A stretch of 11,013 bases of DNA, taken from positions 1 to 11,013 of the forward strand of contig JAFCEM010000021.1 in assembly GCA_017609145.1 (NCBI GenBank), in the 5' to 3' direction. A program made the position numbers and the translations under genes. Under the pieces are notes generated by a model, which saw nothing but the letters and a program-made list of their open reading frames with translations, made no database searches and was not told the origin of the DNA. The stretch comes from Candidatus Aenigmatarchaeota archaeon (lineage in GTDB: Archaea; Aenigmatarchaeota; Aenigmatarchaeia; QMZP01). Shown here one piece after another: positions 5,331-11,013 of the stretch. Numbering within the stretch: the stretch's first letter is position 1; the number at the start of each line of letters is the position of its first letter.

Positions 5331-6084
5331 CTTCAAGGCCATATACATAATGTGGCTCAGAGACATGAAGAAGTATCTCAGGGCAAGGTCCAGGATTATC
5401 GGTTCGCTCATAATACCTCTGCTCTTCCTTGTTTTTCTTGGACTGGGATTCAACAACATGATTGGCGGGGTCATGCCAGGCATTGACTATACCAATTTCC
5501 TTGTGCCCGGAATAATAGGCATGTCTATGATATTCAGCTCCATGTTCGCGGGCATATCGGTTCTCTGGGACAGGGAGTTCGGCTTCCTGAAGGAAATTAT
5601 GGTGGCGCCGGTTGACAGGGTGTCCATAATACTCGGCAGGATAGCCGGCGGTGCCACGACAGCGATAATACAGGGGATTCTTGTGCTGGTGATAGCCATA
5701 GCAATAGGTTTCATCACAACCAGCATATTCTCTGTGCTCCTGTCCATCCTCTTCATGCTTTTCATAGCATTCACTTTCATAGGGTTCGGTCTGATACTGG
5801 CTTCGAAAATAAGGGACATGCAGGGATTCGGCATGATAATGAACATGGTAATATTCCCCCTCTTCTTTCTTTCTGGTGCCCTGTTCCCCATTGACGGTCT
5901 GCCTTCATGGATAACCGCGATTTCCTATGCAGATCCCCTGACTTACGGGGTGGACGGATTGCGCGGGGCACTGATAGGAGCATCCACATTCCCGCTTCTG
6001 ATAGACATAGCAGTTCTGATAGGCTTCTCGATAGTCATGGTTGCCCTGGGCTCATACCTTTTTGACAAAAGCGATGCTGTCTGA
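5323..6084 (+). CDS. ABC-2 type transporter permease, DrrB type
   Basis: 253 residues with about six membrane segments. It forms the channel part of the exporter with the preceding ATPase. Family features: an N-terminal amphipathic stretch followed by the first segment (about residues 25-45), the conserved cytoplasmic loop D-R-E-F-G-F-L-K-E-I-M-V-A-P-V near residues 84-98, and the C-terminal ABC-2 pattern F-L-S-G-A-L-F-P-I-D-G-L-P with a following D-P-L-T-Y before the last segment. Length is normal for the family. Start is set by the Shine-Dalgarno site and overlap. Direction is probably export; the cargo is unknown. Confidence 0.9.
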   Translation: MVSFKAIYIMWLRDMKKYLRARSRIIGSLIIPLLFLVFLGLGFNNMIGGVMPGIDYTNFLVPGIIGMSMIFSSMFAGISVLWDREFGFLKEIMVAPVDRVSIILGRIAGGATTAIIQGILVLVIAIAIGFITTSIFSVLLSILFMLFIAFTFIGFGLILASKIRDMQGFGMIMNMVIFPLFFLSGALFPIDGLPSWITAISYADPLTYGVDGLRGALIGASTFPLLIDIAVLIGFSIVMVALGSYLFDKSDAV

Positions 6085-6085
6085 G

Positions 6086-6095
6086 ATAGTATAAT
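6086..6095 (+). promoter_or_regulatory. TATA-like box for the DUF192 gene
   Basis: ATAGTATAAT sits directly after the permease stop and is centred about 22-23 bases before ATG 6113. DUF192 may thus be transcribed separately or as the third gene of the ABC transcript. Confidence 0.4.
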
Positions 6096-6112
6096 TTTCA
6101 CTGAGTGTTATA

Positions 6113-6550
6113 ATGGAAAGGAAAACATTGGGTTTTCTGGTTGTCGCAATAGTTTTGTTATTCCTTCTCATATCATACCGACCAGAAACCAAATTTACCA
6201 GCGTATGTTTCTCTAATGTGTGTATTACAGCAGAGATAGCGGACACGCCAGCGAAACATTCGCAAGGGCTCATGTTCAGGGAAGAGCTGGAAGAAAATGA
6301 GGGCATGCTTTTCGTATTCGGTTCAGAGGGAATCTATCCATTCTGGATGAAGAACACGCATATACCGCTCGACATTATATGGATTGACCGAAATTCAACC
6401 ATTGTCCATGTAGAGCATGCTGTGCCATACACTGGTAATTACCTGTTGTACTCTTCGAACATGCCAGCAAAATATGTTATCGAAATTAAAGCCGGTTTTG
6501 TTGAAAACAATAAAATCAATCTTGGAGACAAAGTTAGTATTGAATTATAA
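6113..6550 (+). CDS. DUF192 family protein, membrane-anchored
   Basis: 145 residues. Residues 6-21 form a hydrophobic N-terminal signal or anchor, so the rest should face outside. The DUF192 (COG1430) core is complete: A-x-T-x-x-x-x-x-G-L-M-F-R near 43-56, G-M-L-F-V-F (64-69), F-W-M-K-N-T-x-I-P-L-D-I-I-W-I-D (77-92), and A-K-Y-V-I-E with G-F and L-G-D toward the end. The biochemical role of the family is not established; the extracellular beta-sandwich form is common in archaea. Cys32 and Cys37 could form a disulfide. Codon use is more AT-rich than in the ABC genes upstream. Confidence 0.85.
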   Translation: MERKTLGFLVVAIVLLFLLISYRPETKFTSVCFSNVCITAEIADTPAKHSQGLMFREELEENEGMLFVFGSEGIYPFWMKNTHIPLDIIWIDRNSTIVHVEHAVPYTGNYLLYSSNMPAKYVIEIKAGFVENNKINLGDKVSIEL

Positions 6551-6588
6551 GCCGGCTAAACCAATTATAGTCATGGAAAAGGCTGTAC

Positions 6589-6595
6589 TTTTTTT
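6589..6595 (+). terminator. T7 tract downstream of DUF192, possible archaeal terminator
   Basis: A run of seven T about 39 bases after the DUF192 stop. Archaeal polymerase commonly ends transcription at oligo-T runs. The rest of 6551-6698 holds no gene I can support, only a 25-codon ORF from ATG 6573 and a palindromic TATA-like ATTTAAAT near 6675. Confidence 0.35.
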
Positions 6596-6698
6596 GTCTG
6601 TCATTACTGGTTATAGCATTAGTTCTGGTCAGCGAATAATTCATATGTAGCATAAAAATCAATAGAGGATGCTCATTTAAATAGATATTGTCAAACTT

Positions 6699-7268
6699 CT
6701 AGATAAACCCCATCAAGCCAGAAATCAAAAACTGGGCTCCCCACGCCATTGTAACTACGCCCATCATAGTCGCAAGAAGCTGCATTCCTCCTAGACCGAG
6801 GAATTTCCTTATCCTTACTGCGAAAAGCAACACCATAAAAGTGATTAAAAGGGCGGTCATTCCGGCAAGTATCGTGGTCACCAATCCTATGCTCTTCACG
6901 AGGATTATCGTGGTCATTATCGTTGCCGGACCGCTTATGAGGGGAGTGCCCACGACGACCGCTATCTCGCTGACTTCCCTTTTCTTCGTGAGGGATATGC
7001 CCATCACCATCTCGATGCCAAGGATGAGAAGGATTATGCCCCCTGCTATTCTGAAGCTGTTCAGGTCAACGCCAAGGAACTGGAAAACCAACTCGCCGCC
7101 AAGCGCGAACAGCAGGAATATGAAAATCGCAACGATGGTGGACTTCACTGCTATTTCCTTAAGCTCCTTTTTTGATTTATTTTTTGAGAGCGAGACCAAA
7201 GCGGAGAGGCTGACCACGGGGTCCATTATCACCAGCAGCAGTATGAATGCCTCAAAGAACTCCATCAT
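6699..7268 (-). CDS. MarC family (UPF0056) integral membrane protein
   Basis: 189 residues with about six membrane segments. Family landmarks: M-D-P-V (15-18) in the first segment, R-I-A-G-G-I-I-L-L-I-L-G-I-E (73-86), G-T-P-L-I-S-G-P-A-T-I-M (107-118), and a final G-G-M-Q-L-L with M-G. MarC-type proteins were once linked to multiple antibiotic resistance, but the function is not established and small-solute transport has been proposed. ATG 7268 and the next ATG 7265 are both possible starts. It is convergent with DUF192 and not in the same transcription unit as the cation operon, whose last gene ends 188 bases upstream. Confidence 0.88.
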   Translation of the reverse strand: MMEFFEAFILLLVIMDPVVSLSALVSLSKNKSKKELKEIAVKSTIVAIFIFLLFALGGELVFQFLGVDLNSFRIAGGIILLILGIEMVMGISLTKKREVSEIAVVVGTPLISGPATIMTTIILVKSIGLVTTILAGMTALLITFMVLLFAVRIRKFLGLGGMQLLATMMGVVTMAWGAQFLISGLMGFI

Positions 7269-7344
7269 TTCTATCTAAAATAATATATTACACGAACGGG
7301 TTATTAATTTTTTGCCTGGCGGTGAGCATCGTCGCACTGTTTTC

Positions 7345-7358
7345 CTTATATATTATTT
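7345..7358 (-). promoter_or_regulatory. Candidate promoter upstream of the MarC-family gene
   Basis: AATAATATATAAGG on the minus strand is the clearest TATA box in 7269-7456. It would place transcription start around 7325, at or near a 13-codon ORF (ATG 7329 to TAA 7288), giving an RNA leader of about 60 bases. A second AT-rich box (7279-7290) is closer to the start but at poorer spacing. Confidence 0.35.
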
Positions 7359-7456
7359 TCGTTCATATAAATGTTTTAAACCATATTCTCCGTAAAACTA
7401 CAAAAATAGCATAGGAAAGATTAGCCTTGGTAATTAATTGATTTTAAGATTTTGAA

Positions 7457-8047
7457 TTATTTAGACCTGTTGAGTTTTTTAACTTCCCCAAGGCTCTTCT
7501 TCCCACCGCTGATAATCAGCATGTCTTCTGACTGGATTCTTTCTTTCATATTTGGCTGATATGACCACACATCTTTTCTTTTCAGACCAAGTATGTTCAC
7601 ACCATTTTTTATTATATCTTCCATAGTTTTTCCATTCATTTTTGATTCCTTTTTAATCTTTATGTAATCCACATTACTTGCTGCCGTCTTGAGTGCTTCA
7701 CTGACTGTTGGGTGTAGTGGTATCCCTTTGGTTATGATATCGGTAAGGGAGTTCACTGCGTTTGCTATATCCGCCACTGCCGATGCTACTCTGATTACTG
7801 ATGTCAGACCAAGTGCTTCTTTCGGATTGGAAGCAGCCAACATACATTCGGTTTGTATCTGATATTCTTTTATGTCCATTTCCTCTGCAAGTTGTTTTAC
7901 CTTCTCTGCGAGCTTCTTGTCTTGTAATAATAGTGCCGAGAAACCAATATCTATTGCCAACCCAGACAGGTTTTTCATCTCCACTATCAGGTCTATGACA
8001 TTCCTTCTATTATCCAGTATGTCCTTCAGTATTTCCTTTTTCTGCAT
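7457..8047 (-). CDS. PhoU and TrkA_C (RCK C-terminal) domain protein, probable cation-transport regulator
   Basis: 196 residues, soluble. Residues about 5-110 are helical and PhoU-like (I-L-D-N-R-R-N-V-I-D-L; later I-R-V-A-S-A-V-A-D-I-A-N-A-V). Residues about 125-190 match the TrkA_C/RCK_C fold: I-K-I-K-K, then G-K-T-M-E-D-I, G-V-N-I-L-G-L-K-R, and S-E-D-M-L-I-I-S-G-G. TrkA_C domains bind ligands and gate channels, and the combination resembles COG3273, known in archaea. As last gene of the operon after two MgtE-like channel halves, it is the probable cytosolic regulator of that channel (inference). A strong Shine-Dalgarno GGAGGTGA (8065-8058) precedes ATG 8047 by ten bases. Confidence 0.82.
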   Translation of the reverse strand: MQKKEILKDILDNRRNVIDLIVEMKNLSGLAIDIGFSALLLQDKKLAEKVKQLAEEMDIKEYQIQTECMLAASNPKEALGLTSVIRVASAVADIANAVNSLTDIITKGIPLHPTVSEALKTAASNVDYIKIKKESKMNGKTMEDIIKNGVNILGLKRKDVWSYQPNMKERIQSEDMLIISGGKKSLGEVKKLNRSK

Positions 8048-8057
8048 ATGCTGAGAT

Positions 8058-8065
8058 TCACCTCC
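8058..8065 (-). promoter_or_regulatory. Shine-Dalgarno site of the PhoU/TrkA_C gene
   Basis: GGAGGTGA on the minus strand, ten bases before ATG 8047, in the short gap after the MgtE-like B stop. It supports the start and cotranslation within one operon mRNA. Confidence 0.7.
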
Positions 8066-8068
8066 ATA

Positions 8069-8623
8069 TTATATTATAACACCTGCTATAATGAATAACA
8101 GGAATATGCCTATGAAATCCCCGACACTTGTCAGGATGGGTATGACCAAATTATCGGGGTCTATGTCCTTATCATATGAAATATAGCTAATTATTATTGA
8201 TAAGAATGATAAAATTACTGTTGTTGAAAAACCAGCCAAGAAAATAATAGTTGTGAATGCCAAGAGAGTGGCTGTGCTTGCACCTACCGCCATATTGAAG
8301 AACCATGCTATTATTCCAAAGGCGATGAAAGACAAGATTGCTGTTATATAAGTTGCTGATACATTCCTATTCAGGGTCTTTGTGGTATGCAGTTTCGGGT
8401 GTATGAGGCCAAGATGCAAGGCAGAAGATATCCTGCATGACAACACTGACATTATGGCTCCGTTCATCTGGTTAAATGAAGGTATTATTATAAGAATGCC
8501 TGGTAGAATATGCAAGAAGTCTTTATTTGCGTGCAAAATTAATCCTGCAACCAAGCTAATTATTGCAGCTAAAACGAGTGTGGGGATGCTCTCTTTCAGA
8601 ATACTCTTCAATGAATTCATCAT
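8069..8623 (-). CDS. MgtE-like membrane domain protein B (SLC41/MgtE half, divergent)
   Basis: 184 residues from ATG 8623, which overlaps the stop of the previous gene as ATGA; a longer version from 8665 would be buried in that gene and is unlikely. About five membrane segments without the cytosolic N and CBS domains of bacterial MgtE, as in archaeal COG1824 proteins. The segment-2 motif is degenerate: P48-S-F-N-Q-M-N-G-A, where partner A has P-G-F-L-D-M-R-G-N. The later D155-P-D and P162 plus G-D169 signature before the last segment is kept. It probably pairs with protein A as a heterodimer in which the two halves are not equal (inference). Mg2+ or another divalent cation is the expected substrate. 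Confidence 0.82.
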   Translation of the reverse strand: MMNSLKSILKESIPTLVLAAIISLVAGLILHANKDFLHILPGILIIIPSFNQMNGAIMSVLSCRISSALHLGLIHPKLHTTKTLNRNVSATYITAILSFIAFGIIAWFFNMAVGASTATLLAFTTIIFLAGFSTTVILSFLSIIISYISYDKDIDPDNLVIPILTSVGDFIGIFLLFIIAGVII

Positions 8624-9201
8624 ATACCTAACCCTATAGCCAAATGTACTATTACAAAAAGGCAAAGAATAGTTAATATATCACCCAATGTTCCTATGCT
8701 TGGGGTAGTGACATCATCGGGGTCCAGCCCCTTTGTATAGCTTACAAAAGAGATAAGCGTAGCCAGTCCTATTAAGATAACACCTGATGTCACTCCTGTA
8801 CCAAGGGATATAAACATGAATGCCCATATGCTTATTGAGCTTATGTTCATCATAATACAGAGCATCCATGCCATTAATGCCAAGATAATAGACATGAAAA
8901 AGCTCAGGATTATTGATGCATAAATATTAGTTTTTAGCCCCCTCGTAATTTTGTATGGTCTTATAAATCCAAGATGCATACTGGATGTAAGCCTCGCACC
9001 AAAGGCAGAACTTATATTCCCTCTCATATCAAGAAATCCTGGCACAAGTATAAGCAAACCAGGCAAGAGTTCTATCTTTTCCAGCACCCAAACCAACAAA
9101 CAGCCTGCAGCCAACTCAATAACAGCAAATATGACTATTATGGGTGCAGTCTCTCTTATAATTCTGAAAATAGACCTTGTGGGCATTGAATCACTATTCA
9201 T
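8620..9201 (-). CDS. MgtE-like membrane domain protein A (divalent cation channel half)
   Basis: 193 residues, about five membrane segments. It has the fuller family signature: P54-G-F-L-D58-M-R-G-N62 followed by S-S-A-F-G-A-R, and G-L-D160-P-D-D with P167 and G-D174 before the last segment. In MgtE channels a conserved Asp in the final bundle lines the Mg2+ pore; D174 is a candidate. First gene of the three-gene minus-strand operon. Start may be ATG 9201 or the ATG at 9186: the TATA-like TTTTATTTAA near 9214-9224 gives better leaderless spacing to 9186. Divergent from the antiporter with 76 bases between starts. Confidence 0.84.
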   Translation of the reverse strand: MNSDSMPTRSIFRIIRETAPIIVIFAVIELAAGCLLVWVLEKIELLPGLLILVPGFLDMRGNISSAFGARLTSSMHLGFIRPYKITRGLKTNIYASIILSFFMSIILALMAWMLCIMMNISSISIWAFMFISLGTGVTSGVILIGLATLISFVSYTKGLDPDDVTTPSIGTLGDILTILCLFVIVHLAIGLGI

Positions 9202-9277
9202 ATTTGTTTTCTGATTAAATAAAAGGAATATTACTATTGGTTATAATTTTATATGACATGACAACATTAAATTAATT
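9202..9277. promoter_or_regulatory. Divergent promoter region between the MgtE-like operon and the antiporter
   Basis: Very AT-rich. On the plus strand TTTATATG (9248-9255) is centred about 26 bases before ATG 9278. On the minus strand TTTTATTTAA (about 9214-9224) faces the MgtE-like operon. The two promoters lie close enough for one regulator to act on both, but no clear operator palindrome was found. Confidence 0.5.
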
Positions 9278-10276
9278 ATGAATATAATCATTACAATATT
9301 GTTTGTACTGTTATTTGCTTCTGTACTCTCTTTGTTGGGCAGAAAAATCAAGATTCCAACCGTAGTTGTCCTGATTTTATGCGGATTGCTAATAGACATT
9401 CCTTTAATAAAAAATTCTCTTATCGAGCCAAATACCCAGTTTATTTTCGGTCTCGGAGATATTGCCCTAATTTGCTTGATGTTTTTGGCTGGCATGGAAA
9501 GCTCGTGGAGCAAACTCATCAAGGAAAAAAAGGATTCCATATTCATTGCTGTTTTTGCCGCAGGTGTTCCACTTCTGCTTGGGTTTTCGGTGTTTTTAAT
9601 CTTGGGGTTCCCGGTGATGACATCGTTTATAATCGGTATATGCATGAGCATAACTGCAGAGGCTACAACAGCTGATGTGCTCTTGGATATGAAAAGAATA
9701 AAAACCAGAGTAGGTGCGGCCATAATGGGCGCGGGAATCAGCGATGATATTCTCGGACTGTTTCTTTTCACTGTAATAGCATATGTATTTAACGGGTTTC
9801 AAATACAGGATAATCTCTTAATAGTTGCTGCGATTGTCGCATTTTTCGCAGGTGTTCTAGTTCAGAAACACATAGGAAGAGAACACCAAGCAGTTAATGG
9901 CTTGGAAAAGATATTAATTTGGGCAATAGTGCCGTTTTTCTTTGTTTCTGTAGGTCTTTATTTTGACATAGGTTCCCTGACATTGAATCCCCTGATGATT
10001 TCAATCATCATAATAATTGCTATAACCGGCAAACTGATTGGCACCCTTTTGACAAAACCTTTCACGAATTTTAAATGGAGACAGCTTTACTTGATAGGAT
10101 GGGCTATGAATAGCAGGGGTGCTGTAGAAATTGCACTGGCTCTTATAGCATTCAGGAGTAATCTCATATCTATTGAATTATATTCAAGCCTGGTTATTAT
10201 GGCATTAGTTACTACATTCATATTCCCTTTCGTCATCACAAAAATGATTAAGAAAAACCCAAAGATAATGAATTAA
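9278..10276 (+). CDS. CPA2 family cation/proton antiporter (membrane domain only)
   Basis: 332 residues, about ten to eleven membrane segments. Exchanges a monovalent cation (Na+ or K+) for protons across the cytoplasmic membrane. Landmarks: L-M-F-L-A-G-M-E near 67-74, S-I-T-A-E-A-T-T-A-D-V-L near 124-135, then G-I-S-D156-D157 in the ion-binding segment, and N-S-R280-G-A-V-E284 near the end. Two adjacent Asp fit the electrogenic DD type (as in NapA) rather than the N-D type, so Na+/H+ exchange is somewhat favoured over Kef-type K+ efflux. There is no C-terminal TrkA_N/RCK domain, and the protein is short for the family (about 380 or more). The PhoU/TrkA_C protein nearby might supply regulation in trans (speculative). 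Confidence 0.88.
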   Translation: MNIIITILFVLLFASVLSLLGRKIKIPTVVVLILCGLLIDIPLIKNSLIEPNTQFIFGLGDIALICLMFLAGMESSWSKLIKEKKDSIFIAVFAAGVPLLLGFSVFLILGFPVMTSFIIGICMSITAEATTADVLLDMKRIKTRVGAAIMGAGISDDILGLFLFTVIAYVFNGFQIQDNLLIVAAIVAFFAGVLVQKHIGREHQAVNGLEKILIWAIVPFFFVSVGLYFDIGSLTLNPLMISIIIIIAITGKLIGTLLTKPFTNFKWRQLYLIGWAMNSRGAVEIALALIAFRSNLISIELYSSLVIMALVTTFIFPFVITKMIKKNPKIMN

Positions 10277-10293
10277 TCCTGTTGCAATCATAC

Positions 10294-10302
10294 AATATTT
10301 TA
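10294..10302 (+). promoter_or_regulatory. TATA box for the DHH phosphoesterase gene
   Basis: AATATTTTA is centred 27 bases before ATG 10325, consistent with leaderless transcription. Confidence 0.55.
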
Positions 10303-10324
10303 ATCAACCAAACCAAATACTAAT

Positions 10325-11013
10325 ATGCCAAAAACCTTGCTACTTTGTCATGCGGACTGTGACGGGATATGCGCCGGGGCCCTTGCACTGGCGCGCTTTC
10401 CTGGCTCGGACATGTTCTTCACGAAGCCGGTGTCCCTGCTCCACGACCTCAGGGAACAGGCGGTCAACAGTGGCACGGGGTTTGGGCGCATAGTCATATG
10501 CGACATAGCGCTCACCAAAAGGGACGCGCCCGCGATAGTCAAGGAGCTCGCCGAACTGCACAGGCATGGGACCGAAATCATGTACTTTGACAATCATCCC
10601 CTCCCCAAGACTGTCAGGAAGAGCCAGCTCTCGTTCATAAAAACACCCCTGCTCGTAAGCGATGCGTGCAGCTCGGAGCAGGTCTACAGGCATTTCCAGA
10701 AGGAGCTTCCCGAGGAAAGGGTCTGGCTTGCCATATACGGGGCAATAGGAGACTACAAGGACAAGACCCCGTTCGCAGAGAAGGCCATGCTTGACTGGGA
10801 CAAGAGGACCCTGTACTTTGAGGTATCAACTCTTGTGATGGGAATAAAGAACGACGAGTTCGGTACCTATGATGCCAAGAGGATGATAGCCCGTACCCTT
10901 GCGAAAGGGAAGAACCCCTCTGACATACCAGGGATTGTGCAGAGCGCAAAGGACGCGGTGAACAGGGAATTCAGACTGTACGAATTTGTTAAGAAGAAAG
11001 CCCAGTCGCTCGG
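10325..11013 (+). CDS. DHH family (RecJ-like) phosphoesterase, 3' end beyond the window
   Basis: The first 229 residues are present and the frame is open to the window edge. DHH phosphoesterases are Mn2+-dependent enzymes acting on short nucleic acids or cyclic and oligo nucleotides; archaeal members include RecJ/GAN-like nucleases of the replisome. Motifs: C8-H-A-D11-C-D13-G (motif I), V-I-C-D60 (motif II), D89-N-H91-P (motif III, DNH in place of DHH), S-D-A-C-S-S-E-Q-V (112-120), and I-G-D143-Y (motif IV). The DHHA1 substrate domain would follow after the window end. G+C is markedly higher than in the antiporter upstream. Nuclease versus small oligonucleotide or dinucleotide hydrolase cannot be decided from this part. 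Confidence 0.85.
   Translation, partial: MPKTLLLCHADCDGICAGALALARFPGSDMFFTKPVSLLHDLREQAVNSGTGFGRIVICDIALTKRDAPAIVKELAELHRHGTEIMYFDNHPLPKTVRKSQLSFIKTPLLVSDACSSEQVYRHFQKELPEERVWLAIYGAIGDYKDKTPFAEKAMLDWDKRTLYFEVSTLVMGIKNDEFGTYDAKRMIARTLAKGKNPSDIPGIVQSAKDAVNREFRLYEFVKKKAQSL

Noticed and set aside
6573..6650. 25-codon ORF starting in the gap after DUF192
   Set aside because: Too short and feature-free. Removing one T from the T7 run would give a hydrophobic 21-residue peptide, but that alone is not evidence of a gene.
8624..8665. Upstream start extending MgtE-like B by 14 residues
   Set aside because: The extension lies inside the previous gene and is not hydrophobic or family-like; the ATGA overlap start is better.
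10340..10693. Minus-strand ORF of 117 codons opposite the DHH gene
   Set aside because: The plus strand carries DHH motifs I-IV; this is a GC-rich shadow frame.
1..11013. CRISPR array, transposase, integrase or defence system
   Set aside because: No regularly spaced direct repeats, no terminal inverted repeats around a transposase-like ORF, and none of the proteins show nuclease, integrase or toxin motifs apart from the DHH protein.

Overview
Organism: the window looks archaeal. Most protein genes have an AT-rich TATA-like box centred about 23-27 bases upstream of the start codon, which leaves almost no 5' leader, while internal operon genes have strong Shine-Dalgarno sites. One tRNA gene is interrupted by introns with the archaeal bulge-helix-bulge (BHB) splice architecture. 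The protein set is also archaeal in flavour: a DHH/RecJ-like protein, a PhoU+TrkA_C protein with a split MgtE-like pair, a membrane-anchored DUF192 protein, a PISSEG-type UppP, and a very Cys-rich secreted repeat protein. A DPANN-like lineage such as Micrarchaeota is a reasonable guess (inference only). Nothing here identifies a species.

Layout: 1-145 holds a perfect 9-bp hairpin and a promoter. 146-2709 encodes a large Cys-rich surface protein of about 854 residues whose last Ig-like module is split off by a one-base frameshift at a G6 run. 2774-3508 is a UppP/BacA-family membrane phosphatase. 3549-3727 may be a small, frameshifted membrane ORF. 3676-3941 (minus) is tRNA-Ser(GGA) with two introns, a canonical one at 37/38 and a non-canonical one inside the T-loop. 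Its 5' end overlaps the 3' end of a zinc-finger gene (3920-4162, minus). 4335-6084 is a DrrA/DrrB-type ABC exporter pair with overlapping genes. 6113-6550 is DUF192. 6699-7268 (minus) is a MarC-family membrane protein. 7457-9201 (minus) is a three-gene operon reading MgtE-like A, MgtE-like B, then PhoU/TrkA_C regulator, with ATGA coupling of the first two. Divergent from it is a CPA2 cation/proton antiporter (9278-10276). The window ends inside a DHH-family phosphoesterase gene (10325 onward).

How the genes fit together: 7457-10276 reads as a cation-homeostasis cluster of two unequal Mg2+/divalent cation channel halves, a likely cytosolic regulator and a monovalent cation/H+ antiporter. It is visibly more AT-rich than the flanking UppP, ABC and DHH genes. 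UppP, the Cys-rich protein, the ABC exporter and MarC are all cell-envelope functions but are not obviously one operon. The strongest unusual signal is the doubly interrupted tRNA-Ser, whose T-loop intron forms a complete hBHBh' motif. Counting by eye, no CRISPR array, transposase or rRNA was seen.
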